Below, one piece after another: positions 1 to 8,561 of a DNA stretch of 64,000 bases. This DNA is from Legionella sp. Lineage in GTDB: Bacteria; Pseudomonadota; Gammaproteobacteria; Legionellales; Legionellaceae. Numbering within the stretch: position 1 is the first letter of the stretch; every line of letters starts with the position of its first letter. The notes under the pieces are model-generated. The model saw nothing but the letters and a program-made list of their open reading frames with translations. It made no database searches and was not told where the DNA came from. The DNA is taken from the NCBI GenBank assembly GCA_031291095.1, contig JARLJR010000135.1:1-64000 (forward strand), written 5' to 3'. The position numbers were made by a program, and so were the translations under genes.

Positions 1-90
1 CTTTTTATCTAGTCACAAGCACTCAAGTTATTTCAAAGCGCCCACACAGTTTGTCTTCTATCTTATTAATGAACTTGCCCCCGAGGCGTG
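1..90 (-). ncRNA. rRNA operon leader (5' part of pre-16S transcript), partial
   Basis: On the minus strand the sequence downstream of the promoter at 97-145 resembles a gammaproteobacterial rrn leader. Positions 49-37 read CTGTGTGGGCGCT, which closely matches the conserved CTGTGTGGGCACT element before E. coli 16S rRNA, and an AT-rich boxA-like stretch lies just before it. The 16S gene itself would start beyond the left edge, so no mature rRNA is in the window. The match to the known leader is from memory; the direction and promoter agree with it. Confidence 0.75.
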
Positions 91-96
91 CTGCGT

Positions 97-145
97 ATTC
101 TACTGATTTCGACTTCTATGTCAAACACTTTTTGCAAATTTTTTG
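97..145 (-). promoter_or_regulatory. Strong rRNA-type promoter with AT-rich UP region
   Basis: Reading leftwards, a perfect -35 TTGACA (124-119), a 16-base spacer and a -10 TAGAAT (102-97) are followed by a GC-rich discriminator ACGCAGC. Upstream, about 125-145 is A/T tracts typical of an UP element. Together with the leader element this identifies the promoter of a ribosomal RNA operon; a GC-rich discriminator usually goes with stringent control by ppGpp. Confidence 0.78.
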
Positions 146-260
146 AATTTATTTCGTTTGCTTATTTATTCCAATCCATATTGGTTTTTGGTAAATCTAG
201 TTGGGCTTGTTTTGTACTTTTATTGCGGATTTATCGGTGTTGTTAGGTTTGCTTATTGCC

Positions 261-312
261 ATCTGATTTGGTTGCCGTTTATGGAAGTCCTGGTTGCTAG
301 CAACCAGGCTAC
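261..312. repeat. Dispersed 52-bp repeat with 20-bp palindrome, copy 1
   Basis: This 52-bp stretch matches 7641-7692 at about 46 of 52 positions. Its 3' half holds the perfect palindrome CCTGGTTGCTAGCAACCAGG followed by CTAC. It lies just past the folA stop codon and could act as a transcript end or REP-like element. Shorter copies of the palindrome are at 25031 and 33275. Confidence 0.7.
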
Positions 313-317
313 GCCAT

Positions 318-824
318 TTATGAAATGTAAGATCTAGGCTGTTTTCGTTCGTATGTATAAAAAGACATATCATATTTGTTCTTTTCATCGTGCTCACGGA
401 AAACCGTATCAGTGCATTTCCAAAATTTGTTATTGATGCCAGGAAAAAACACATCGGCGATGAACAGGTGATGAATACGCGTTATATATAAACGGTGTGC
501 GATACGCATAGCATCATTGAAAAGTTGCTCACCACCAATGATCATTACTTCTGGAACATCTTTAGCCTCAGCTAATGCCTTTTCTAAAGAATTAACAATA
601 ACTACGCCTTCAATAGCAGAACACGAATTACTTAATACAATATTTAATCGTCCAGGAAGTGGTCTACCTATTGATTCATAGGTTTTGCGTCCCATTATTA
701 TTGGTTTACCCATAGTAATGGTTTTAAAGTGTTGAAGGTCTGCGGGCAAGTGGCAGAGTAGTTGATTATTAATACCTATGCCGCCAGCTTCATCAAGGGC
801 GGCAATTAAACTGATAATCGTCAT
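318..824 (-). CDS. folA: Dihydrofolate reductase
   Basis: This 168-residue protein has the usual bacterial DHFR length. It would reduce dihydrofolate to tetrahydrofolate with NADPH in the cytosol and is the trimethoprim target. The N-terminal ISLIAALDEAGGIG segment, the LPADLQHFK helix with the acidic catalytic residue, GRKTYESIG and the late IIGGEQLF motif are all present. It is the last gene of a minus-strand run lptD-surA-pdxA-folA, starting 57 bases after the pdxA stop. A palindromic repeat follows its stop. Confidence 0.95.
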   Translation of the reverse strand: MTIISLIAALDEAGGIGINNQLLCHLPADLQHFKTITMGKPIIMGRKTYESIGRPLPGRLNIVLSNSCSAIEGVVIVNSLEKALAEAKDVPEVMIIGGEQLFNDAMRIAHRLYITRIHHLFIADVFFPGINNKFWKCTDTVFREHDEKNKYDMSFYTYERKQPRSYIS

Positions 825-881
825 TAGCGACTCCTAGGGTCTGGCCAAAATGAGCTGATTTTGGCTCAAACTGGCGAAATG

Positions 882-1856
882 TCAACAGCCCCTGGAAAGC
901 GCCATATTTTTGGCCATTTCCACAGCAGCTAACATGGAACCGGTATCCAGTAAATTTTTCCCTGCCAATTCTAAAGCCGTTCCATGATCAACAGATGTTC
1001 TTATTATGGGTAATCCTAAGGTGACATTAACCGCTTCATTAAAGCCTGCATATTTAAGAACGGGTAAGCCTTGATCATGATACATGGCGACAAAAGCATC
1101 GCAGTCTTTTAAATGCTCTTTAATAAACATCGTGTCTGCAGGCATAGGTCCATGTACATTAATACCGTGTTGTTTTAATTGAATTAATGCCGGGGTAATT
1201 ACTTCGATTTCTTCTCGTCCTAAATAACCTGACTCTCCAGCATGTGGATTTAATCCCGCAACTTTAATACAAGGATTTGTAATCTGGAAATCTCTTATTA
1301 AGGATTGATGTAGCTGTGTAATTACTTCAATAATTAATTTTGCATTAAGTGCATCAGGTACTTGCCGCAATGGCAGGTGAGTTGTAACTAATGCGACTTT
1401 CATCTGAGGACATGCAAGCATCATCACCACCGTCTCAACATGATAATACTGAGCAAAAAACTCAGTGTGACCAGTGAACGCAAAACCTGCGGTATTAATA
1501 ATTGCCTTATGCACTGGAGCGGTAACTATTCCAGAAAACTCACTACCGCCACATAATTCTGCGCCGCGTGTTAGTAATTCAAGCACATAAGTTGCATTTT
1601 CAGGGTTAAGTTGGCCACTGACTACAGGAGCAGGACAAGAAATGGGTAGAACAGTTAGGTGCCCAGGTTTTGGCGTAACTATTTGACCGGGTTGGTATTC
1701 GTTAAGGTGCACCTCGCAAGCTAACTCTTTAGCTCGCGAGGCTAGTACTTGTGGATCCCCTAAAATGACAAGAGGAAAATCATAATCAGCAAGAGCCAAA
1801 CATAAATCCGGTCCCACTCCTGCTGGTTCACCGCTGCTAATTAGCAGTGGCCTCAT
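882..1856 (-). CDS. pdxA: 4-hydroxythreonine-4-phosphate dehydrogenase
   Basis: The 324-residue protein matches PdxA, which oxidises and decarboxylates 4-phosphohydroxy-L-threonine in the DXP-dependent pyridoxal phosphate pathway. Visible landmarks are SSGEPAGVGPDL at the N-terminus, the FTGHTEF substrate-binding segment, GLNPHAGE and YHDQGLPVLK, which carry the metal-binding histidines, and the C-terminal RTSVDHGTA. Its ATG overlaps the surA stop by four bases, showing translational coupling. The surA-pdxA order is conserved in gammaproteobacteria, although the usual next gene rsmA/ksgA is replaced here by folA. Confidence 0.95.
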   Translation of the reverse strand: MRPLLISSGEPAGVGPDLCLALADYDFPLVILGDPQVLASRAKELACEVHLNEYQPGQIVTPKPGHLTVLPISCPAPVVSGQLNPENATYVLELLTRGAELCGGSEFSGIVTAPVHKAIINTAGFAFTGHTEFFAQYYHVETVVMMLACPQMKVALVTTHLPLRQVPDALNAKLIIEVITQLHQSLIRDFQITNPCIKVAGLNPHAGESGYLGREEIEVITPALIQLKQHGINVHGPMPADTMFIKEHLKDCDAFVAMYHDQGLPVLKYAGFNEAVNVTLGLPIIRTSVDHGTALELAGKNLLDTGSMLAAVEMAKNMALSRGC

Positions 1857-3154
1857 GCTAGCTCCTTTTCAACAACATTAATGTATGCATCCCTACGAAT
1901 ATGTTGTTGCCAATTGTGTACGGCTTCTGCAAATTTACGTTGGTGTAAAAACTGTCGTACTTGCTGTTTCTTAAAGGCAACGGAATCATCCTGTTGCTTA
2001 CGGCCTAAAACTTCAATTAGATGCCATCCAAATTGAGATTTTATCGGCTTACTTACTTGGTTTAAAGGTAACTTATTCATCGCCTTTTCAAACTCAGGCA
2101 CTGTTTCACCAGGGCTAATCCACCCTAAGTCGCCACCTTTTACAGCACTGCCTGTATCTAAAGAGTATTGTTTTGCCATAGTTGCAAAATCTTTGCCCGC
2201 TATTAGTTGTTGATAAATATTATTGACCTGTTTCTTAGCATCTTCAGGAAGCATGCTGGCATCGGTCTTTAGCAAAATATGACGTGCATGAGTTAAAGTA
2301 ACCACACGTTGTTGCTTCGCAGCAGCGCCCCCCACACTTACTAACTTAATTAATTGCAAACCGTTACCCGCACGTAAAGGACCAGCAACTTGGCCAACTT
2401 TCATGTTAATTACTTCTTTGGCAAAAAGTTCGGGGAGCTCGCCAAGATGTCGTTCTCCTAAATCACTTCCTTCTAAAAATAAACTGCTCATAGAACTGTC
2501 AAAAGGCAGGCGACTAAAGTCGGCTCCTTTTCGAATGCTCGCTAAGACACGTTCAGCGGTCTTTTGTGCTTTTTGCACTTCGGCAGCACTTGGCGCCTCA
2601 CCTAATGGAATTACTATATTTTGTAGGTGATAAGTAAAGTTTGTGCGATCTACAGGAAGATCACCTTCCGTTTTTAAAAATTGTTCTACCTGCTCATTCG
2701 TAATGCGCACGTCACGACCAACCGCTTTTTGCTGTAAGTTAGACAAAAGCATTTCTTTGCGTATGCTCTCGCGGTATTCATTCCATCCCATACCTTGGCG
2801 TGTTATTTCTTCACGCAATTGCGCCATCGTAGCATGGTTTGCTGTAGCAATTCGTTCAATCGCTTGGTTCAATTCAGTATCGTCAACAGTTAACCCATTC
2901 TGTTTTGCCATTTGCATTTGCAAATCGACATCAATTAAATGCTGTAATACTTGTTTACGTAGTACATTGTCTGGAGGAAGTTGCATTCTTTGTGCAAGTA
3001 GCTGTTTTTTAGTTAAAGACACTTGCTTATCTAACTCACTTGAAGTAATCACTCCATTATTTACAACAGCAACGACCTTATCTAAGAATTGCTTTGCCTG
3101 AGTTGTACTTACTGCTGCAAACAGCATACAAACAAGCGCTATTTTTTTACACAT
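1853..3154 (-). CDS. surA: Periplasmic peptidyl-prolyl isomerase / chaperone SurA
   Basis: A 433-residue exported chaperone that escorts outer-membrane proteins, including LptD, through the periplasm. The signal peptide (about residues 1-20, ending TTQA) is followed by a SurA N-terminal helical domain and two parvulin-type isomerase domains. The second begins near THARHILLK and contains GGDLGWISPG and FGWHLIEVL. It lies 136 bases downstream of lptD, a major client, and overlaps pdxA by four bases. Start supported by an AAGGA about eight bases upstream. Confidence 0.95.
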   Translation of the reverse strand: MCKKIALVCMLFAAVSTTQAKQFLDKVVAVVNNGVITSSELDKQVSLTKKQLLAQRMQLPPDNVLRKQVLQHLIDVDLQMQMAKQNGLTVDDTELNQAIERIATANHATMAQLREEITRQGMGWNEYRESIRKEMLLSNLQQKAVGRDVRITNEQVEQFLKTEGDLPVDRTNFTYHLQNIVIPLGEAPSAAEVQKAQKTAERVLASIRKGADFSRLPFDSSMSSLFLEGSDLGERHLGELPELFAKEVINMKVGQVAGPLRAGNGLQLIKLVSVGGAAAKQQRVVTLTHARHILLKTDASMLPEDAKKQVNNIYQQLIAGKDFATMAKQYSLDTGSAVKGGDLGWISPGETVPEFEKAMNKLPLNQVSKPIKSQFGWHLIEVLGRKQQDDSVAFKKQQVRQFLHQRKFAEAVHNWQQHIRRDAYINVVEKELA

Positions 3155-3290
3155 ACAAAAATCCTTCCTTATTTAACCTTTTTCGAGCAGTTTGTATACG
3201 TTCCTTGCAGTCACTCGAAAATATTAAAATTATCGTCACACTAAGTTATTTTTAATCAAAATACAAGCAGCCCTGCCTAATTTTTTACCA

Positions 3291-5831
3291 TTACCGGTGA
3301 AATGGATCATTATACCCTGGAATATAAGTATTTAAGACCCTACTTGGATCACTTGTAGCTACGGATCCTAAGCCTTTTAATAGTATTTGCAAGTATACAT
3401 TGTTGTTGTACTGTGGTTGATACGATGCATTTAGGTTTTTAAATGTCCGCCCACCTAAAATACGCACAGCCCAACAACAATTATCATACTGCATCCCCAA
3501 TAAAGACATCATGCTGTAATCTTTACTAATATTGTGGCTATAAGCTCCTATAGTGCTCCACTTTGCATTTAAAGGCAAAGAAAATGCAACTAGGGCCTGG
3601 TGTAGTGCATTATCACCTTTGGCATTATTCCGTACTGAAGTAACATCCCCATTAACCAAGTAGGTATAACCAAAGTTAAGAATGGCATTCGGCGCAGGTT
3701 GATAATGTAGATTTAAATCACCGTTATTCGTAGCCGAAGTAGCGGGATCCCATACATAATCGCCAGTGATGCTCCATACTGGATTAAAATGATAAACCGC
3801 TCGCGAAGCAATTGGAGAGGTATCCGCAAAGGGAGACAACTGCCCTATTTCTAAGGGGTTGGCAATACAAGGACCTGTCAGACTTCGACATAATTGTACG
3901 TTTCTATTCGTAAAATATTTAATTTGACCAACAGAGAAATTAGCACGCTCAAACCCTGTTTCCTCGGATAGCCAACGTGTAGTCACGGCATAAGATAATT
4001 GATTCGCATCACCAATACGATCAAAGCCTGAAAAGCGATTTGTTCTAAACAATTGATCCACATTAAAGATCATGTTAGCCGTATCATATATAGGAATAGC
4101 ACTTTGATCTTGGTAAGGCACATATAAATAATACAAGCTGGGCTCTAATGTTTGGGTATATCCATTGCCAAACCAGTTAAAATTGCGTTCAAAAAACAAT
4201 CCTCCACGCACATCATAACGAGGTATAAAACGATTGTAATCGGTATGTTTAGGCCCCGAGCTATTGCTTACCTCATAATAGTTTTCTACAAACTCTACAG
4301 AAGGTGTGATGTATCCCCAAGCTTTACGCTGCGGTAAAATAAGGACAGGATTAAAATGCAATCTGGGACCACGAGGCACGCCTACTTGAGCCCCCTCCCA
4401 CTTTGTTCCAGGCCAGAAGAATTGATCATATTGCCCTACGATGTTTAAATTCGCATGCATTGGCAAATCATAATAATAACCGTGTGCCGCAATTTGCGGT
4501 AAACGTTCATACTGATCGGCAATTGGTGTCTCATTAACTGGATGCAAGGTTTGGTAACTTTGTGCCATACCTCTAAAAATCCAATTCTCAGTGCTATAGG
4601 TCAAATCCGCTTGACGTAATAATTGCCTTTGCGTAATGAAAGCTAAATTGGAACTGAAATCTTGGAAATAATAATCATCTGAAACTTGCTGCACGTTTGC
4701 GTTAAAACGCAAATTGGGGGCTAACAGAGTTGATTCTAATACACCTAGAGACCAACGATTCGTTGAGTTGTGCCTTAACCTAGGGAACTCCCATTCATGA
4801 TCGTGTAAAAAGTTACGGAAAGCGGCATCTTGAGGTAAAAAAGTACCGCTAATAATGCCGCTACTTTTTCCCGTTAAATACCGGTAATCAGCTCCCAACA
4901 TCACCCCACGCTCAGTATATAAATGCGGAGTTAAGGTCAAATCATAGTTTGGGGCCATGTTCCAATAATAAGGAACTCCCAAATCAAAACCACCAACATT
5001 AGAGTATCCAACAACAGGCATGAGGAAGCCTGATTTGCGCTCTTTACTGGTTGGGAAGCTTAAATAGGGAAGATAAAACACAGGCCATTCTCGAATGCGT
5101 AATTTTACATTACGGGCCACACCAACTTTCTTCTTATCATCAATTTTTATTGATTTGGCTTCAAGCATCCACGCTTTATCCTGAGGCGCGCAGGTGGTAT
5201 AGGTTGCCTGATTTAATAAATAATCAGAATTAGCAAAGCGTTGCATTAAACTCGCCCGCCCCCAAGCAGGCAATAATGCACGACCTTTATTGGTATTAAA
5301 ACGATAGATGACGTCTTCGGTTTGCCCAGATTTATCTTGGGGGTTAATACTCGCTTTACGCGCGATCATTAACTTATCTGGCTCTAAATAATGCACATTA
5401 CCTAAAAATTCTATGCGCGTGATTTGATTCGTTTTGGTATCTCGATACACATGTGCTGTTTCTGCGTTCACAATGCGCTGTGTTTGGCGAATTTCTACAT
5501 TCCCGGATAAAGTTGAGGGCTTATCTTGGAAAAACGAAACCCTATCCGCCATAATGCGTAGCTCATCTGGTGAAGCAAGGGGCATTACCGTGATTGGTCT
5601 ATAAGAGCCTAAGCAGACAGGAGAGCTGCGATCATTTTGCCAGCCTAAGCATTGAGCTAATTTGCTTCTTACCGCGTTAGTTAGATCCACATCGCGTGCA
5701 ACCACACAGGCTTGTACTGGTTCATAAATCATCGAGTCAGCATAGGCTAAAGAGTGATGAATCACCATAAGCGTAGTCAGGGTGATTGTTCCCCCTCCCA
5801 TCAAGAACCATTTAACTGAAATCTTGTTCAC
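3291..5831 (-). CDS. lptD: LPS-assembly outer membrane protein LptD
   Basis: An 846-residue protein that inserts lipopolysaccharide into the outer leaflet of the outer membrane together with LptE. An N-terminal hydrophobic export signal is followed by a periplasmic OstA-type domain (about residues 90-190, including LSGNVEIRQTQR) and a large C-terminal beta barrel. Disulfide-forming cysteines are present: a CC pair in YDNCCWAVRILGG near the C-terminus and several N-terminal cysteines, more than in E. coli. Adjacent surA and divergent amgK-murU match the Pseudomonas-type arrangement. Confidence 0.95.
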   Translation of the reverse strand: MNKISVKWFLMGGGTITLTTLMVIHHSLAYADSMIYEPVQACVVARDVDLTNAVRSKLAQCLGWQNDRSSPVCLGSYRPITVMPLASPDELRIMADRVSFFQDKPSTLSGNVEIRQTQRIVNAETAHVYRDTKTNQITRIEFLGNVHYLEPDKLMIARKASINPQDKSGQTEDVIYRFNTNKGRALLPAWGRASLMQRFANSDYLLNQATYTTCAPQDKAWMLEAKSIKIDDKKKVGVARNVKLRIREWPVFYLPYLSFPTSKERKSGFLMPVVGYSNVGGFDLGVPYYWNMAPNYDLTLTPHLYTERGVMLGADYRYLTGKSSGIISGTFLPQDAAFRNFLHDHEWEFPRLRHNSTNRWSLGVLESTLLAPNLRFNANVQQVSDDYYFQDFSSNLAFITQRQLLRQADLTYSTENWIFRGMAQSYQTLHPVNETPIADQYERLPQIAAHGYYYDLPMHANLNIVGQYDQFFWPGTKWEGAQVGVPRGPRLHFNPVLILPQRKAWGYITPSVEFVENYYEVSNSSGPKHTDYNRFIPRYDVRGGLFFERNFNWFGNGYTQTLEPSLYYLYVPYQDQSAIPIYDTANMIFNVDQLFRTNRFSGFDRIGDANQLSYAVTTRWLSEETGFERANFSVGQIKYFTNRNVQLCRSLTGPCIANPLEIGQLSPFADTSPIASRAVYHFNPVWSITGDYVWDPATSATNNGDLNLHYQPAPNAILNFGYTYLVNGDVTSVRNNAKGDNALHQALVAFSLPLNAKWSTIGAYSHNISKDYSMMSLLGMQYDNCCWAVRILGGRTFKNLNASYQPQYNNNVYLQILLKGLGSVATSDPSRVLNTYIPGYNDPFHR

Positions 5832-5963
5832 AGGTAATAAAATGCCTTATTATGCACACAAAAACTATATACTGCGTGCTAACACAGTTAAAAATCAAGT
5901 AACAATTCGCTCAAAGAGCTCGGTGAATCGTTACGTGCCAAAAATAATGTCGGGAAGTATATC

Positions 5964-6944
5964 ATGCATGAAAGAGAAAACGCACTGAAAGAGTGGCTTA
6001 CGCAAGTGTTTGAACAACAAGATTTTGTTTTAACCCCTTTAGCTGGAGATGCCAGTTTTAGACGCTATTTCCGCGTGCATCATAATGGATTGACTCAGGT
6101 AGTTATGGACGCACCTCCTGGTAAAGAAGATCTACATCCATTCATGCATGTTGCGCAAACACTAGAACAAGCAGGAGTATGTACCCCGAAAATTATTGCC
6201 CGTGATACACAACAAGGCTTTTTACTATTGGGTGATTTGGGCGATCAATTGCTTTTAAATGTGCTCAATCCAGAAACCGTTCATCATTACTATCATCAAG
6301 CGATACAAACCCTATTCCAAATTCAAACCTGTGCGGTTCACGACCCTATGCTTGCACCATTTGATTATCACTTCATGGTTAAGGAAATGAACCTCTGTCC
6401 TGAATGGTTTCTCAACGCCTATCTTTCTCTAGAGCTTAGTGATGCAGAAACAGCATTATTACAGCGCTCAATTGACTGGATTGCTTCTGAGGTTGCGAAA
6501 CAACCGTTAACATTTATTCATCGTGATTATCATTCGCGTAATTTAATGCTGGTACCTGATGGTTCTGGAACTCAATTAGGTGTTATTGATTTTCAAGATG
6601 CCATGTGCGGCCCGTTTACTTATGATTTAGTGTCATTACTGAAAGACTGCTATATTTCTTGGCCTCGGTCTCAAGTTCTTGAGTGGGTGGAACTGTTTTA
6701 TAAACAAAATGCCTTAGCCAACCAATATTCTCTTGCTGCATTTATTCGTGCTTTTGACTTATGTGGCTTACAAAGACATTTAAAAGTACTGGGTGTGTTC
6801 TCCCGATTACATCTACGTGATAATAAACCAGGTTATTTAAAAGACCTTCCTCTTACCTTGAGGTATGTTCTTGAATGTACAGAAATTTATACAGAGCTTC
6901 ACCCCTTGCTGCACTTTTTACACACGAGAGTTTATTTACCATGA
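5964..6944 (+). CDS. amgK: N-acetylmuramate/N-acetylglucosamine anomeric kinase
   Basis: A 326-residue aminoglycoside-phosphotransferase-fold kinase. The catalytic loop is H186-R-D188 with N193 (FIHRDYHSRNL), and the metal-binding Asp is D209 in VIDFQD. AmgK phosphorylates MurNAc at C1 in the cell-wall recycling route that bypasses de novo UDP-MurNAc synthesis. The identification rests on the kinase fold together with the overlapping murU-like gene and divergent lptD, the context known from Pseudomonas. Specificity is inferred. Confidence 0.88.
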   Translation: MHERENALKEWLTQVFEQQDFVLTPLAGDASFRRYFRVHHNGLTQVVMDAPPGKEDLHPFMHVAQTLEQAGVCTPKIIARDTQQGFLLLGDLGDQLLLNVLNPETVHHYYHQAIQTLFQIQTCAVHDPMLAPFDYHFMVKEMNLCPEWFLNAYLSLELSDAETALLQRSIDWIASEVAKQPLTFIHRDYHSRNLMLVPDGSGTQLGVIDFQDAMCGPFTYDLVSLLKDCYISWPRSQVLEWVELFYKQNALANQYSLAAFIRAFDLCGLQRHLKVLGVFSRLHLRDNKPGYLKDLPLTLRYVLECTEIYTELHPLLHFLHTRVYLP

Positions 6945-7600
6945 ATACTGCCATGATACTCGCTGCTGGACGCGGGGAGCGCCTAAAACCTTTAACCGAC
7001 ATAAAGCCCAAGGCTTTATGTGTTGTCAAAGGCAAACCCTTAATTGAACACCATGTTATCAATCTAGCCAAGGCTGGCTATGAAAAAATAGTAATTAATC
7101 ACGCCTACCTTGGCGGGCAAATTCGTCAGTGTTTGGGTAATGGTGAACGTTGGGGAGTTCAAATTATTTACTCTACCGAACCTCCAGGAGGATTGGAAAC
7201 TGGTGGAGGCATTGTTAATGCCTTACCCCTATTGGGCAATCACCCGTTTATTACCGTGAATGCAGATATTTATACCGACTTTGATTTTAGCTCATTGCAA
7301 GCTCCGGAGCCTAACTCTATTCATGTCATATTAGTTAATAAAAACCCGGCTTTAAACCATCATGGAGATTTTGGTCTGATTAATCAACAGCAATTAACCA
7401 ATGCAAACCCTGAATATACTCTGGCGGGTATTTGTTGTTATCACCCGCAAGTGTTTTCAGGATGCAAGCAGGGACGGTATTCTGTTGCCCCGTTGATTAG
7501 GCGTTATGCGGACTTAGCTAAAGCAACGGCTAGTGTTTATAGTGGGCTATGGTTTGATATTGGTTCGTTGGAGCGCTTGAATGCAGCGAATAAGGCTTAA
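6941..7600 (+). CDS. murU: N-acetylmuramate-1-phosphate uridylyltransferase
   Basis: A 219-residue sugar-1-phosphate nucleotidyltransferase with the signature LAAGRGERLKPLT at the N-terminus, KALCVVKGKPLIEH, and the metal-binding NADIYTDFD. It would make UDP-MurNAc from the AmgK product. The ATG at 6941 overlaps the amgK stop (ATGA), so this start is preferred over an in-frame ATG farther upstream within amgK. A palindromic repeat follows the gene. Confidence 0.9.
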   Translation: MNTAMILAAGRGERLKPLTDIKPKALCVVKGKPLIEHHVINLAKAGYEKIVINHAYLGGQIRQCLGNGERWGVQIIYSTEPPGGLETGGGIVNALPLLGNHPFITVNADIYTDFDFSSLQAPEPNSIHVILVNKNPALNHHGDFGLINQQQLTNANPEYTLAGICCYHPQVFSGCKQGRYSVAPLIRRYADLAKATASVYSGLWFDIGSLERLNAANKA

Positions 7601-7640
7601 TATTTTTTATGCAGAGGCATAAAGGTCACGGTTTTCTGTA

Positions 7641-7692
7641 ATCTGATTTAGCTACCGTTTAGGGAAATCCTGGTTGCAAGCAACCAGGCTAC
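7641..7692. repeat. Dispersed 52-bp repeat with palindrome, copy 2 (terminator-like)
   Basis: Homologue of 261-312. The hairpin is CCTGGTTGC, loop AA, GCAACCAGG (7669-7688). It sits between the convergent ends of murU (7600) and the gene at 7710, so it is well placed to act as a two-way transcription end. Confidence 0.7.
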
Positions 7693-7709
7693 CTGTTTCT
7701 ATAGTGTGA

Positions 7710-8456
7710 TTAGTGAGCAGAAACTCCGGGGCCAGTATCAGCTTCTGGTCCTTCTAAATCTTCTTCTTTATTCACTTTAGTAACAGTCTCAACTGCATGT
7801 TCAGCGTCCTTGGTAATCTCCGCAGCTTTTTCTTCTCCAGGATAGTTACGTTCTCTGGTTTGAATCTTTATCCCTTTATTAGCCATGTACTCTTCTAAAC
7901 CACCCTCGTCCATCAACTTTTTAATCTCCTCTGGACTAACGCGTGTCTTTTCGTTTTGCACCGGATCATTAGCTTTGAAAATGAAACCACCTTTGATTAC
8001 ACAATCGTTAGATGCCAGCCAGGCATTAAAAACTTTATCAAGATTACTTACCGTCTCTGGAGCTACTCCGCCATCACTGGAGGAATAACCACGAACATAA
8101 TGACCATCGGCACTAATGGCATAATCGACTTTGACATCAGAAACCTTGCCAGCCATTTCTTTCACAGCAGCTTCAGCAAGATTATTCTGCATATTTTTCA
8201 AATCCGAGGTTTCTACTTGCTGACCAGACCAGGGTTGCCCATTTACAGTCAGCTTAAAGCGGACATAATCAACAAACTTATCCACAGCAGCAATGATGTT
8301 CTCTTTTAATTCCGGATTCTTGCCTAAGAACTTAGATTTAGTTGCTAACTCTCTGACACGCGAAGCCAGATACTCCGCACCTTCAATTGTAGCCCCGGCC
8401 GTTTCCATTGAAGATTTAATTTCTTCAGTAGTTGGAAATCGTTTGATATCAGCCAT
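7710..8456 (-). CDS. Unrecognised soluble protein, 248 residues
   Basis: Not recognised. The start MADIKRF is plausible. The protein has no signal peptide or membrane segment. It has a helical N-terminal half rich in Lys/Glu, a central part with GHYVRGYSSSDGG, and an acidic C-terminal tail (EEDLEGPEADTG) that could serve as a Dot/Icm-type secretion signal; this is speculative. A 14-bp inverted repeat lies immediately upstream (8502-8533) and a TATAAT-like box at 8499-8494. It is a single gene: murU converges on it and fadE ends upstream. Confidence 0.75.
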   Translation of the reverse strand: MADIKRFPTTEEIKSSMETAGATIEGAEYLASRVRELATKSKFLGKNPELKENIIAAVDKFVDYVRFKLTVNGQPWSGQQVETSDLKNMQNNLAEAAVKEMAGKVSDVKVDYAISADGHYVRGYSSSDGGVAPETVSNLDKVFNAWLASNDCVIKGGFIFKANDPVQNEKTRVSPEEIKKLMDEGGLEEYMANKGIKIQTRERNYPGEEKAAEITKDAEHAVETVTKVNKEEDLEGPEADTGPGVSAH

Positions 8457-8501
8457 AATTCTAATCTCGCCTTGATTTATAACGTATGACCTAATTATAG
8501 C

Positions 8502-8533
8502 AAATTAGATGTCAACAAATTGACATCTAATTT
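8502..8533. promoter_or_regulatory. 14-bp perfect inverted repeat between fadE and the 7710-8456 gene
   Basis: AAATTAGATGTCAA at 8502-8515 is mirrored by TTGACATCTAATTT at 8520-8533 around a four-base loop. It lies 28 bases past the fadE stop and about 45 bases before the start of the next minus-strand gene, next to a TATAAT-like hexamer. It may be the fadE terminator (no clear U-run follows) or an operator for the downstream gene. Confidence 0.5.
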
Positions 8534-8561
8534 TGCATTTGGTGTTAAGTATTTGTAAAAA

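Noticed and set aside
143-337. 64-residue ORF on the plus strand
   Set aside because: It runs across the rRNA promoter's upstream region and the dispersed repeat; no ribosome site and low-complexity hydrophobic sequence.
2643-3101. Long antisense ORFs over surA, aconitase and other genes
   Set aside because: They mirror codon structure of the real genes and lack start signals and recognisable protein features.
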